Assembly: GCF_023035875.1 (NCBI RefSeq)
Contig: NZ_CP075379.1
Coordinates: forward strand, 310,001-374,000
Source: Borrelia puertoricensis
Lineage (GTDB): Bacteria > Spirochaetota > Spirochaetia > Borreliales > Borreliaceae
DNA length: 64,000 nt
Direction: 5' to 3'
Shown here piece by piece: positions 9,562 through 18,973 of this stretch (position 1 is the first letter of the stretch; each line of letters starts with the position of its first letter). The position numbers were made by a program, and so were the translations under genes. The notes below the pieces were generated by a model. That model worked only from the letters and a program-made list of their open reading frames with translations, had not been told where the DNA came from and did not search any database.

Positions 9562-10320
9562 TCACCTACTCTTGCTCAAATCCGACTGAAATTTCACAGA
9601 CCAAACTTCATAAAATTTTGCAAATTTCTCAGCTATCGCTTTCTGAGAAGTAACAGTAGCTAAAATTTTTCCGGCCTGAATGTAACCTAAAATCTGTTCT
9701 GAGAGTCCATAAACCCCATTTACTTCATATCTCGCCCTTAACAAAAATGCTCCTTCTTCTAGGAGATCTAAAGATTTAATAAGATGAGCTAATTGAACCT
9801 TATAAAAAGGACTATCAATAACTAAATTTTTTGATAAATTCTTAAAATCAATAAAATTTTTAACCAAAACAATAAATTTAAGATATATATCTTCTAAAAA
9901 GAGAATCGCTTTAGAATCACCTTTGCTAAAATACATTCCCAAATCAATAAGATATCCTAACTTTTTAATAATTAAAAATCGTTCTTCAGGATTTAAATTA
10001 AGCACAGACTCATTATTCATAAGTTCGCTAAAAGAAATAAGTAAAACAGGACTTACAAACAACGAAAAATCAGAAATAAAACTAAAAAGATTTACTCGAA
10101 AATCATAGTTAACTTTTAATCTAGGCTTTGTGTAAAAATAATTTAATGATGCAATATAACTTAGAACATTTAAATTTAAGTTAATAAAATTAACCGTTAC
10201 ACCCGAATCCAGTGCAAGCTTACCGGATTTTTTTATGTCTTTTATGTCTTTTAAAGTTTGCAAAATAAGATCATCAATAAACAAAATTTTTTGATAATTT
10301 TCATTATGCACTAAATCCAT
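9562..10320 (-). CDS. Conserved hypothetical, soluble, mostly helical
   Basis: Not recognised. The 252 residues have no clear signal peptide or lipobox. The middle (about 80-170) is hydrophobic and helical, and the C-terminal third (EQILGYIQAGKILATVTSQKAIAEKFAKFYEVW) looks like an amphipathic helical region. It starts 15 bases after recN ends and lies 25 bases before the propeller-like gene, so all are probably co-transcribed. The ATG at 10320 is preceded by a GAGTGG-type weak ribosome-binding site. Confidence 0.65.
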   Translation of the reverse strand: MDLVHNENYQKILFIDDLILQTLKDIKDIKKSGKLALDSGVTVNFINLNLNVLSYIASLNYFYTKPRLKVNYDFRVNLFSFISDFSLFVSPVLLISFSELMNNESVLNLNPEERFLIIKKLGYLIDLGMYFSKGDSKAILFLEDIYLKFIVLVKNFIDFKNLSKNLVIDSPFYKVQLAHLIKSLDLLEEGAFLLRARYEVNGVYGLSEQILGYIQAGKILATVTSQKAIAEKFAKFYEVWSVKFQSDLSKSR

Positions 10321-10335
10321 AAATACCCACTCATA

Positions 10336-12000
10336 TCAATTATTACCTTTTAAAAGCTCTTCTGCATGTTGAAAGCTAATATCATTAACATTTCCACTAA
10401 GCATGCGAGCAACCTCTAAAACACGATCATTATCCAATAAAAGACAAGCCTGAACATAAGTTCTATCTTCAATATATTCCTTTTTTACCAAAACATGATA
10501 ATCTGAAAGACTTGCAATATTAGCAAGATGAGTAACAACAAATATTTGCATATTTTCTGACAATCCCTTTAAATATTTGCCCAAACTCATCCCAGACTCA
10601 CCCCCTATACCAGAATCAATCTCATCAAATATGATAAGCTTACTCTCATCAACATTCTGCACGATCTTAATAGCTAACATTATTCTTGAAAGCTCACCCC
10701 CAGATGCAATTCTATAAATTGGTTGGGCTTTTAGCCCAATATTACTAGAAATTAAAAATTCCACCTCATCTATACCTGTTGATTTGATTTTTACTTCAGA
10801 GACTGACACAAAAAACTCTGCATCACCCATATTAAGTTTATGCAAAATCTCAGTTACTCCAGATGCAAATCTTAAAGCAGCAGCCCTTCTAACAATTGAG
10901 ATATCGAATGCCAATTTTTTCACTCTCTCAAACAAATCATTTAACATTTGCTCTTTACCTAATTTTTCAGTCTCAAAATTAAGTGATAAATCAATAATGT
11001 CATCACACCTTTTCCTAAATACTATGACATCCTCAAGACTTGGTCCATATTTTTTGCGAATACGAGAGAGATCATATAGCCTATTCTCTACTGACTCAAT
11101 TTCTTTCTCATCATAAGTCTTGTCAAAAAGATACCTACCATAAGCTTGACCAATATCTTCAAGTTCATAATAAGAATTCTTAAGACGATTTTCAAGTTCA
11201 AAATAATTATTGTTCACTTCTGAGAGATACTCAGCATTACAAATTACCTTCCTTATTTCACTTAAAGCAGAAACATTACTATTCAAGCTCAAAACACTCT
11301 TTAAGCTTGAAAGTGCATTACATAAAGATTCATGATTTTTAAGCTCATTCAACCTAATCTTTAAAATTTCTTCTTCACCTATTTTAGGATTAAAAGAATC
11401 TATCTCATCAACTATTTTTTCACATTCTTCTTTACTATCTTTATACAATTTCTCTTTCGAAACAAAATCATCATAATCATTTAAATATTGAATATATTCT
11501 TCATAAACTAATCTATATTTTTCCAATTGAGAATTTAAATTAGCATAATTATCCAAAATCTTCAAATTATTTGAGGGGTTTCTCAAAATTAAATATTGTT
11601 GATTTTGAGAATGCACCTCAATCAACATATTAAAAATTGGCTTTAATATGGTACTAGAAATTGGTTCATTATTAATATAATAATTACTCAAAAGAGTCTC
11701 TGAGGATTTAAATATAATTACTCTTTTTATAACAATAAAATCTGGAGCTAATATACCTTTAGAAGACAAATAATCCCTAATATCACCATTCACCCTAAAC
11801 TTGGCAAGTAAAACACATTCCTGTCCTCCACTAGTAATTATATTACTTTTAATTTTTTCACCAAATAAATAATAAATTGATGATAATAATAAGCTTTTTC
11901 CACTTCCAGACTCACCTGTAAGCACTACGAGCCCCGTACTTAGTTTAATAGAAACTTCTTTAACTAAAACAAAATTTTTTACAAAAAGTTCAACTAACAT
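10336..12000 (-). CDS. recN: DNA repair ATPase RecN
   Basis: SMC-like ATPase acting early in double-strand break repair. The N-terminus has the Walker A motif GESGSGKSLLL near residue 31; a long coiled-coil middle follows; the C-terminal half holds the ABC signature ASGGELSRIMLAIK and Walker B LIIFDEIDSGIGG, then FVVTHLANIAS. At about 554 residues it matches RecN length. The frame extends to 12012, but MLVELFVKNFVLV at the second Met is the typical RecN start. It lies downstream of nadK, a pairing seen in many bacteria. Confidence 0.95.
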   Translation of the reverse strand: MLVELFVKNFVLVKEVSIKLSTGLVVLTGESGSGKSLLLSSIYYLFGEKIKSNIITSGGQECVLLAKFRVNGDIRDYLSSKGILAPDFIVIKRVIIFKSSETLLSNYYINNEPISSTILKPIFNMLIEVHSQNQQYLILRNPSNNLKILDNYANLNSQLEKYRLVYEEYIQYLNDYDDFVSKEKLYKDSKEECEKIVDEIDSFNPKIGEEEILKIRLNELKNHESLCNALSSLKSVLSLNSNVSALSEIRKVICNAEYLSEVNNNYFELENRLKNSYYELEDIGQAYGRYLFDKTYDEKEIESVENRLYDLSRIRKKYGPSLEDVIVFRKRCDDIIDLSLNFETEKLGKEQMLNDLFERVKKLAFDISIVRRAAALRFASGVTEILHKLNMGDAEFFVSVSEVKIKSTGIDEVEFLISSNIGLKAQPIYRIASGGELSRIMLAIKIVQNVDESKLIIFDEIDSGIGGESGMSLGKYLKGLSENMQIFVVTHLANIASLSDYHVLVKKEYIEDRTYVQACLLLDNDRVLEVARMLSGNVNDISFQHAEELLKGNN

Positions 12001-12046
12001 ATAAAATTTCAAAACAAGTTATATCTATATTAAAAAACGCCATATA

Positions 12047-12883
12047 TTATAATAACTTATTTTTAAGTCTTCTAACAAAAGTATCTGTACAAAATGATGC
12101 GAAACGTAAACTCTTATTATCAAGTCCCAACTCAAAAATAATATCAACCCCAAACTTACCAATATTAACGCCATCAACGAAAATTGATGCTGAGTTTAAC
12201 GCATATCCCTTTTGAAATGAAAGTGAAAGCCTACTTCCGCTTGAAAAAATAAAGGAACGATTATAAACAGAATGTGGGGAAATAGGAGTTAAGATAAAAG
12301 CCCGAAGATCTGATTCTAAAATAGATCCACCTGCCGAGAAAGAATATCCGGTTGAACCTGTAGGAGTTGCAAATATTATTCCATCACTCCTATATGAGAG
12401 AAAATCTTCTGAATTAACCCTAAGATTTACATCAATCAACTTATTAATAACACTAGAACGAATAATTACATCATTTAAAGCATATTTGGTAAACACATTA
12501 TTTCCATTCTCATAAGCACTAATACTAAGTAAATATTTACTATGAATAACTAAAGAATTATCAAAAAACTTATCTATGACCTCTTTAAAATCAATAGGTT
12601 TTATGTCTGCTAAAAATCCTACCTTGCCTAAATTTATTGAAATAATTGGAATATCAATATCATTCTTCAAAAGCAAGCTACTAGCTAATAAAACTGTACC
12701 ATCTCCGCCCAAAGTTATTGCAAGAATCAAATTATCTTCAGTTAACACCTCTGAAGATTTATCAATTCCTGCAAATAAGCTTAAAACACCATATTTATGT
12801 TTTAAATATTTTTGTATTTCACAAGCAAGAACCTCGGCATCTAAATTTGAATAATTTACGTAAATAAGAACCTTACTCTTCAT
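12047..12883 (-). CDS. nadK: NAD kinase
   Basis: Phosphorylates NAD to NADP. The GGDGT motif (ITLGGDGTVLLASS, about residue 55) and the downstream TPTGSTGYSFSAGG motif define the family. The frame extends upstream to 12943, but that would overlap cheW by 71 bases. The Met at 12883 has AAGGAG at good spacing and gives 278-279 residues beginning MKSKVLIYVNYSN, the expected size. It still overlaps the cheW stop by 11 bases, so the two are probably translationally coupled. recN follows 46 bases later. Confidence 0.95.
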   Translation of the reverse strand: MKSKVLIYVNYSNLDAEVLACEIQKYLKHKYGVLSLFAGIDKSSEVLTEDNLILAITLGGDGTVLLASSLLLKNDIDIPIISINLGKVGFLADIKPIDFKEVIDKFFDNSLVIHSKYLLSISAYENGNNVFTKYALNDVIIRSSVINKLIDVNLRVNSEDFLSYRSDGIIFATPTGSTGYSFSAGGSILESDLRAFILTPISPHSVYNRSFIFSSGSRLSLSFQKGYALNSASIFVDGVNIGKFGVDIIFELGLDNKSLRFASFCTDTFVRRLKNKLL

Positions 12884-13397
12884 TATTCTCCTTATATGGA
12901 ATCCGTGCAAATTCACCCTTGTCAAATATCCGTTCAATATCAATTAAAATTAAATATTCACTCTCAAAATTTTCCTCATTATCAATTTTAACAACACCAG
13001 ATATGTATTTTCTATCCAAAGTTTGCAAGGTCGCAGGAGGTTCTTGTACCTTTGATCTATCAAAACTAATAACCTTAAGAACTTTATCTACAAATATTCC
13101 TAAAAGCTTATCTTTGATATTCACTATTAAATAACCTGTTAAAAGTTTATCTTCCTCCGTTACATAAACAGAAGGAATTTTAAATCTAATATTTAAATTT
13201 ATTAAAGGGATAACACTCCCTCTAAGATTATAAATACCCGTAATATAATCAGGAACATTGGGTATTGCATATATACCTTCCAAAGGCACTTTAATTACTT
13301 CCCTAATGTGATCTATTGCAACCCCATAACTCTCTTTGCCTATTTTAAAACATGCAACTTGTAAATGAGACTTTTTTTCCATAAATTTTTCTTTCAT
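12873..13397 (-). CDS. cheW: Chemotaxis coupling protein CheW
   Basis: Adaptor that links chemoreceptors to the CheA kinase. A single CheW domain fills the 174 residues, with the family landmarks KESYGVAIDHIREVI, IPNVPDYITGIYNLRGSVIPLINL and ILIDIERIF. Borrelia chromosomes carry more than one cheW; by position this corresponds to the one known as cheW-2. It is not next to other chemotaxis genes but between rlmE and nadK, so its transcription is probably housekeeping. A second Met at residue 6 is an alternative start. Confidence 0.93.
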   Translation of the reverse strand: MKEKFMEKKSHLQVACFKIGKESYGVAIDHIREVIKVPLEGIYAIPNVPDYITGIYNLRGSVIPLINLNIRFKIPSVYVTEEDKLLTGYLIVNIKDKLLGIFVDKVLKVISFDRSKVQEPPATLQTLDRKYISGVVKIDNEENFESEYLILIDIERIFDKGEFARIPYKENNEE

Positions 13398-13424
13398 AAA
13401 GATATCCCAACACCCTTAAATAAT

Positions 13425-14018
13425 TTAAATATTTGTATCTAACTTAATAAAATCCTTAGATAAAAAATAAATCTCAAAAGAACTCTTCCGCACAGCTTTA
13501 GGTCTAACTTTTTTGACAATCTTAAAACAACTCTTAAGCTTATAAAAAATCTGCTCTTCCTCGCCTCCTTGAAAAACCTTAAGTAATAAATTACCACCCT
13601 TTACCAAAATTCTAGACGCCAATTCAACTATTCTCATATTCAAATTAAAAGAATTACTTGTATCAACTAACCTATTACCAGTAGTCTTAGGAGCTGTATC
13701 ACTTATAATTAAACTATAAGGGGCAAAAGTCTCAATCTTTTGACAAACCTCATCAATATATATATTACCTTTGATAAAATAAAAATTATTAGTAAAATTA
13801 AGCTCTATATCATTAAGGTCAACAGCAACAAGTACCCCATCTTTAAGATTGCCATAAGCATACTGAGAAAAACTGCCAGGAGACGCTCCAATATCCAATA
13901 TATTGCCAGAAAGAAACAAAGAAAATCTCTTATCAATTTCTATCAACTTATAAACAGATCTAGCAAGATATCCTTCTTTTTTAGCTCTTCGTGAATATTC
14001 ATCAATAACATTATACAT
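13425..14018 (-). CDS. rlmE: RlmE/FtsJ-type 23S rRNA 2'-O-methyltransferase
   Basis: Rossmann-fold SAM enzyme that 2'-O-methylates U2552 of 23S rRNA. Motifs include [17 protein letters not shown], the SAM loop [15 protein letters not shown], a DLN/D acid, [12 protein letters not shown], and a C-terminal KVFQGG then [15 protein letters not shown]; these place the K-D-K-E catalytic tetrad residues as expected. The frame continues to an ATG at 14078, which would collide with the divergent gene at 14073, so the Met at 14018 is chosen; a TATAAT on this strand at 14045-14050 fits that choice. Confidence 0.9.
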   Translation of the reverse strand: MYNVIDEYSRRAKKEGYLARSVYKLIEIDKRFSLFLSGNILDIGASPGSFSQYAYGNLKDGVLVAVDLNDIELNFTNNFYFIKGNIYIDEVCQKIETFAPYSLIISDTAPKTTGNRLVDTSNSFNLNMRIVELASRILVKGGNLLLKVFQGGEEEQIFYKLKSCFKIVKKVRPKAVRKSSFEIYFLSKDFIKLDTNI

Positions 14019-14072
14019 ATCAATGCTCTGCAATACACTCAATCCATTATACTTTTTATTATAATTATTATT

Positions 14073-15119
14073 ATGCAAAATAAATCATTTTTAGATAAGA
14101 TCGAAAAAAATATTAATAATATATTCGAACAAGATCATTTTCTCAATTTATTTAAAGACAAAGATTTAAAGCTAAAACTTAATATACAAAAAAACACATT
14201 AAAAACAATTAAAGCCCCAGCTATTGAAATAATAAATAGAGGGGGAAAGAGAATAAGACCAATACTAATGATTTTACTAGCATATGCATTAGGATATAAT
14301 AACAAAAATACTGAGAATCTATACAAACTAAGCATGTTACTTGAATTACCTCATTCTGGAAGTTTAATTATTGACGACATAGAAGATGGGGCTATTAAAA
14401 GAAGGGGTAAACCTGCTATTCACTTAATTTACGGATTAGATAACAGCATTAATACAGCTAATTTAATTTACTTTCTGCCTGCAAAATTAATACAAACTTC
14501 TAAATTTAAAAAAAGTCAAAAACTATTAATTTATGAAAATTTTTTCACAACGCTCTCAAACCTTCACCTAGGACAAGGAATTGATATCGCATTGCACAAT
14601 GGGACATATATTCCAAACATTGACGAATACATATCTTTAGTAGAACTTAAAACAAGCTGCCTTTTTGGAATGGCTGGATTTTTAGCCGGAATACTTACAA
14701 ACAATGAAAATAAAGCAAAAAATCTTTACAACACATTTCTAAAACTTGGAACCTGTTTCCAAATAATAGACGATATCAAAAACATTAAAGATGGAATTAA
14801 CGGCAAAGATTTTGGAGATGACTTAATTGAAGGAAAAAAAAGTCTGCCCATAATATACTTTTTAAAAGAAAAACTATTGAATGAGCAAATCATTCAAGAA
14901 TTAAACGCAATTAAAAATAAATCTATAAATGAATCAAAAAAAGAAATATTAAGATTTAGCAATATGATTAACTCATCAAGTGCCATTCAAGATTCTGCAA
15001 ATCTTGCAATGTCGTACCTTAATAAATTTATAGAAGAATTAAATTCATACGCATTGATAAAGAAGTATAAAGATATGATAATGGACATTGTAAAGAAAAT
15101 AAAAGGGGAAAATTTATGA
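14073..15119 (+). CDS. Polyprenyl diphosphate synthase family protein
   Basis: Trans-prenyltransferase that extends allylic diphosphates with isopentenyl diphosphate. [18 protein letters not shown] near residue 57, the first aspartate-rich motif DDIED near 102 followed by KRRGKPAIH, and the second motif IIDDIKN near 233 identify the family. In the second motif the last Asp of DDxxD is Asn. Product chain length cannot be read. No good ribosome-binding site precedes the ATG, and a TATAAT ends 7 bases before it, so the message might be leaderless. It overlaps the next gene by four bases (ATGA). Confidence 0.85.
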   Translation: MQNKSFLDKIEKNINNIFEQDHFLNLFKDKDLKLKLNIQKNTLKTIKAPAIEIINRGGKRIRPILMILLAYALGYNNKNTENLYKLSMLLELPHSGSLIIDDIEDGAIKRRGKPAIHLIYGLDNSINTANLIYFLPAKLIQTSKFKKSQKLLIYENFFTTLSNLHLGQGIDIALHNGTYIPNIDEYISLVELKTSCLFGMAGFLAGILTNNENKAKNLYNTFLKLGTCFQIIDDIKNIKDGINGKDFGDDLIEGKKSLPIIYFLKEKLLNEQIIQELNAIKNKSINESKKEILRFSNMINSSSAIQDSANLAMSYLNKFIEELNSYALIKKYKDMIMDIVKKIKGENL

Positions 15120-15790
15120 GAAAATATGCAATAACGATAGTTTGGATGAATATCATTGCTTCTATTTATGCAACAATTCCTACAGAAGATATAAATAAAA
15201 TAGATGAACTTTATACAAAATCAATGTTACTCAAAGAACTAAAGAAATATAATCAATCCAAAGCATTATTAATGCAAATTATCAATACAGATCCAAAACA
15301 AGTTGATGCATATTTACTGATCGCAGAATTAGAATACTTGATGAATAACTGGTTACAAGCAATCGAACAAACAAAAACTTATCTACAAATAATTGATTTT
15401 AAAGATACAAAAAATTATCTTGATATTTCATGGGCATATTTTCTCATAGGGGAATCAAGAAACTCAATGGACTATATAATGCAATTTATTCAAGATAATA
15501 AAGAACTACTAAATACTAATATATACATATTAATTGATACTATTTTAAAAAAAGGATTTTATCATTTCATACAAGATGAAGACTTAATATTTAATCTGAT
15601 AATAAATACTCTTTTCCAAATAGAAACATATGATGACATCATATTTACAATTTTTCTAAACAATTTAGATATCATCAAACAAATGCCCTTTTATGAATTC
15701 AATAAAATTAAAATACAAGATTTAGAATTACAAATTCGTGCCTTAAAAAGGCTCAAAAATTCGATAAATGATATTGCTAAAACAGGTTAG
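15116..15790 (+). CDS. Exported TPR-repeat protein
   Basis: The 224 residues start with a short export signal (ITIVWMNIIASIYATIP) and then show tetratricopeptide-like helix pairs: ELKKYNQSKALLMQIINTDP, AYLLIAELEYLMNNWLQAIE and YLDISWAYFLIGESRNSMDY. TPR proteins act as protein-protein scaffolds; no partner is evident. It overlaps the prenyl synthase start-stop as ATGA, so the two form an operon. Its 3' end overlaps the convergent permease gene by 14 bases. Confidence 0.72.
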   Translation: MRKYAITIVWMNIIASIYATIPTEDINKIDELYTKSMLLKELKKYNQSKALLMQIINTDPKQVDAYLLIAELEYLMNNWLQAIEQTKTYLQIIDFKDTKNYLDISWAYFLIGESRNSMDYIMQFIQDNKELLNTNIYILIDTILKKGFYHFIQDEDLIFNLIINTLFQIETYDDIIFTIFLNNLDIIKQMPFYEFNKIKIQDLELQIRALKRLKNSINDIAKTG

Positions 15791-16583
15791 TTTTTCTAAA
15801 AAATGAAACAAATACATTAATTAATATAGCCATATAAAAGGGCAAAGAAAGGGCAAAATAAGAATTAACATAATCCTGAAAATTAAAAAACTCGTATTCA
15901 ATAAATATCATCAAAAATGCACTTGGAAAAATGAGCCAAGGATTTGCAAATGCAATATACAGCATACAAATAGCAAGCCAACCATTATTTAACCCCAAAT
16001 CATAAGAATAAACATTAAAATTGATAGCAAGAAATGAACCTGCAATACTTGCCGAGATTACGGATACAAAAATAGCAAAAGATTTAAAGTAATTACTAGT
16101 TCGTTCACCTAAGATATTTTCATAATCATTCGAGCGAATAAACTCAAAAACTACTTTGACTCTTGAATAATTTAGTATATAAATACTAAAACTTAAAAAA
16201 ACGAAAAAAAATATAACAAAAAAAATAATAGCAAAATTATTAGAAATATTTAAACTAAATCCTGGAATAAAATTGAAATTAGCTTTCATTAAAACCCTAA
16301 CTAAAAAATGACACAATATGTTAATTCCTATACCCGTTATAAAGATGTTATAACCAATTACTACAATAAAAGACAAAAAAAAACCAAAGATCAAACTAAT
16401 AAAAATCGTCATAACAACTGAAGCAAATATTCCATACCCCAAATAAATAAAAAAAGATGTTAGAAAAACAGATAAAAAAGAAATTCCTTCAATAGATATA
16501 TTTAAAAGTCCTACTCTCTCAGCATAAAGAATTCCAAGAGCCAAATATGCAAATACTATAGAATGCAAAAAAACACCAAACAT
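15777..16583 (-). CDS. ABC importer permease, second subunit (BPD_transp_2 family)
   Basis: Membrane permease of the branched-chain amino acid/ribose/nucleoside class. About eight hydrophobic helices fill the 268 residues, with LGILYAERVGLLNISIEGISFL near the N-terminus, the motif that marks these nucleoside/sugar permeases (usually GxxNIGxEG; here LNISIEG). It follows the other permease with no gap and is last in the four-gene importer operon, binding protein first. Substrate is inferred as a nucleoside or related compound because the binding protein is of the BMP family. Confidence 0.85.
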   Translation of the reverse strand: MFGVFLHSIVFAYLALGILYAERVGLLNISIEGISFLSVFLTSFFIYLGYGIFASVVMTIFISLIFGFFLSFIVVIGYNIFITGIGINILCHFLVRVLMKANFNFIPGFSLNISNNFAIIFFVIFFFVFLSFSIYILNYSRVKVVFEFIRSNDYENILGERTSNYFKSFAIFVSVISASIAGSFLAINFNVYSYDLGLNNGWLAICMLYIAFANPWLIFPSAFLMIFIEYEFFNFQDYVNSYFALSLPFYMAILINVFVSFFRKTNLF

Positions 16584-17516
16584 TTATTTTTTACCCGAAT
16601 TAATTAAAAACAATGCAATAAAAATCGATATAGCTTGATATAAACCAATAAATTCAAATTTAAACGAATAATTTATTTTAAGATAATTATTAAATTCATT
16701 CAGCATTGCAAAAAACAAACTAAAACATAATACATACATATAATTAAATCCTGAAACTACAGCAACAACAAATCCATTCCAGCCAAACCCAGCAGTTAAT
16801 CCTAAAAATAAATAATTCTTAAAAAAAATTAAAAATATTGAACCCACAAGACCATTTAAAAAAGCACTGGTAAATACCGTACAAAACTTATACTTAAACT
16901 CATTAATGCCGAAAAATTTACTTAATGGCTTTCTATCATTCAATATCTCAAGTCTTAATCCCAAAATAGTTCTTTTATGAATAAATACATAACATCCCCA
17001 AACCAAAATACTAAATAAAAGCAAATATGGAAAAGCAGTATTAATAGTGAATATCTTATCAATACTTTTTGTCTGATTTAAAAGTCCATTCGAGCCTAAA
17101 AGCTTTGATATAAATCCATCAACTAATCTCTGATTTCCATAAGACATTAAAAGACCTGTAAGCATACCATTTACCCCACAAAAAAATGTCAATAAAAAAG
17201 GAATAATTCCTATAACACCAACTAAAAACGAGCTTAAAATTATTATTAATACAAAATTAAAGTATGTAAGTCCACAAAAATCACAAAATACATATGATAA
17301 AAACGCTCCAAAATAAACTTGACCTTCATCACCAAGAGTCAAACTATTACTTCTAGCACAAGTTGAGATTCCTGTCGCAATTAATAAGAGCAATATAAAG
17401 TTCCACAACATTACTTTCATATAAGAAAAACTAAAAAAACCATCAAAAAAATAGCTAATACTCAACACACTCAGTGAAAATATTAATAAAATATACTCTC
17501 TTCTAAATGCCATCAT
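16584..17516 (-). CDS. ABC importer permease, first subunit (BPD_transp_2 family)
   Basis: Partner of the adjacent permease. The 310 residues hold 8-10 hydrophobic helices. The family motif appears as STCARSNSLTLGDEGQVYFGA near residue 50, and GFGWNGFVVAVVSGFNYMYV near 230 corresponds to the conserved region that contacts the ATPase. Its start overlaps the ATPase stop by four bases, and a second Met directly follows the first. The two subunits differ clearly, as expected for a heterodimeric channel. Confidence 0.85.
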   Translation of the reverse strand: MMAFRREYILLIFSLSVLSISYFFDGFFSFSYMKVMLWNFILLLLIATGISTCARSNSLTLGDEGQVYFGAFLSYVFCDFCGLTYFNFVLIIILSSFLVGVIGIIPFLLTFFCGVNGMLTGLLMSYGNQRLVDGFISKLLGSNGLLNQTKSIDKIFTINTAFPYLLLFSILVWGCYVFIHKRTILGLRLEILNDRKPLSKFFGINEFKYKFCTVFTSAFLNGLVGSIFLIFFKNYLFLGLTAGFGWNGFVVAVVSGFNYMYVLCFSLFFAMLNEFNNYLKINYSFKFEFIGLYQAISIFIALFLINSGKK

Positions 17517-18970
17517 ATAAACAACATTTCCTTTAAAGCCTCTTTGTTGATATGTTCTCTTTTCAATCTCAATATAACCTCACCAGCCTTTATTGCCAAA
17601 ACATCATCAGACAAAAGCAATAACTCATCTAAATTAGGAGTAATTAATAGGACAGGCTTTTCATTAGAAAAATTACGAATAAAATTAGATGTCTCACTAT
17701 ATGCTCTATAGTCTAAATTACTAAGAGGTGAAAAACAAATTAAAAAGCTCTTTGTAATATACTTTTCTCTCAAAAGAGCAAGTTTTTTCAAAGTTCCTCC
17801 AGAAAATGATAAAGACTTAGAATAAAAAGTCTTTAGTATCTTACTATCACAATATTCCATGTTGTTTCTAAAAAATTTTTTAAGATCATTAATAATAGAC
17901 TGTTTAATAAAAATCTCATTTTCAAAACTCATTATTTTGGCCAAAAAGCTATCCAATATAGTCATATTATCAGAAAATAAATTACCAATTCCTAAAGGTA
18001 AAAACCCAGCCTTTAACTCATAAAAATCAATATATTCATATCTACACCCATTCATCTTTATACATCCTACAAATGGGATCTCGCCTAAGAACAATTTTTC
18101 CCATGTTTTTATTACTGCCTCTTCTGCAATAATTCCTAAAACTCCTCTTTTTTTCAAAGAAAAACTAATATCATACTTCCAAAAATCTTCAAAAAACAAA
18201 TTAAATTTTATAAAATCCTCATTTAGCCCACCACGCCTGATACTTATAGAAATAAATTTATCAGCAGGAATTTCAAGCTTGCTAAGTATTATCTCTTTAT
18301 TTGTCGTTCTAAAACACTTCCCCTCTTTTAAAATAATAAATTCATCACTAAATTTTATGGCATCGCCAATTTCTCTATGAGTAATAAAAAGAGAAGTAAT
18401 ACCTGACCTTTTAAGAGCTTGAAGCAATTTAATAAACTCTTTAGCCTCTTTTTGAGAAAAATAAGAAACACTCTCATCGAAAATAATAATCCTTGCATTT
18501 TTTTTCAGGGAAGAAATAATAAGCAAAAAATAGATTTCTTTAATATTCAAATCTTGTATTCTAGTCTCTAGATTAAAAGCAATATTATAAAATTGCCTAA
18601 GCCATTTATAATATCTATAGGTATGGGATTTATTCATTGGCATAAAAAATTGAGAATCAAACCAATAAACACTAAGATATTCCCAAACTTTTAAGTTCAT
18701 ATCAAGTTTTGGAATCTGAGACACAATATAAATACCATTACTCTTTGCCAAATCTACATTCCAATTTTTTTGCCTAATATTATTTACAAGTACATCACCA
18801 CTATCAAAACGAATAAATCCAGCTATAATTTTTGATAAGGTACTCTTACCTTCCCCATTTCTCCCAATTACAGTCAAGATTTTAGATTCCTCAATTCTTA
18901 AATTAACACTATCTAGAATAGGTTTTTCAACATCTGGAAAAAATTTTACTATGTTTTTAAACTCTACCAT
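17513..18970 (-). CDS. Tandem ABC ATPase of a nucleoside/sugar importer (RbsA/MglA type)
   Basis: Two nucleotide-binding domains in one 485-residue chain, as in RbsA/MglA. The first has an intact Walker A (GRNGEGKST, about 36-44), Walker B (IIIFDES) and switch His (ITHREIG), but the region where LSGG should stand reads DLNIKEIYF. The second has the reverse: its Walker A region (GIIAEEAVIKTW) is destroyed, its Walker B reads LICFSPLSNLD and its switch His is Pro (ITPNLDE), yet it keeps SFSGGTLKKLALLRE. One composite ATP site thus looks intact and the other dead. It lies between the binding protein and permeases. Confidence 0.88.
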   Translation of the reverse strand: MVEFKNIVKFFPDVEKPILDSVNLRIEESKILTVIGRNGEGKSTLSKIIAGFIRFDSGDVLVNNIRQKNWNVDLAKSNGIYIVSQIPKLDMNLKVWEYLSVYWFDSQFFMPMNKSHTYRYYKWLRQFYNIAFNLETRIQDLNIKEIYFLLIISSLKKNARIIIFDESVSYFSQKEAKEFIKLLQALKRSGITSLFITHREIGDAIKFSDEFIILKEGKCFRTTNKEIILSKLEIPADKFISISIRRGGLNEDFIKFNLFFEDFWKYDISFSLKKRGVLGIIAEEAVIKTWEKLFLGEIPFVGCIKMNGCRYEYIDFYELKAGFLPLGIGNLFSDNMTILDSFLAKIMSFENEIFIKQSIINDLKKFFRNNMEYCDSKILKTFYSKSLSFSGGTLKKLALLREKYITKSFLICFSPLSNLDYRAYSETSNFIRNFSNEKPVLLITPNLDELLLLSDDVLAIKAGEVILRLKREHINKEALKEMLFI

Positions 18971-18973
18971 AAA

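Noticed and set aside
12884-12943. 20-residue extension of NAD kinase
   Set aside because: It would overlap cheW by 71 bases; the internal Met has a better ribosome-binding site and gives the usual length.
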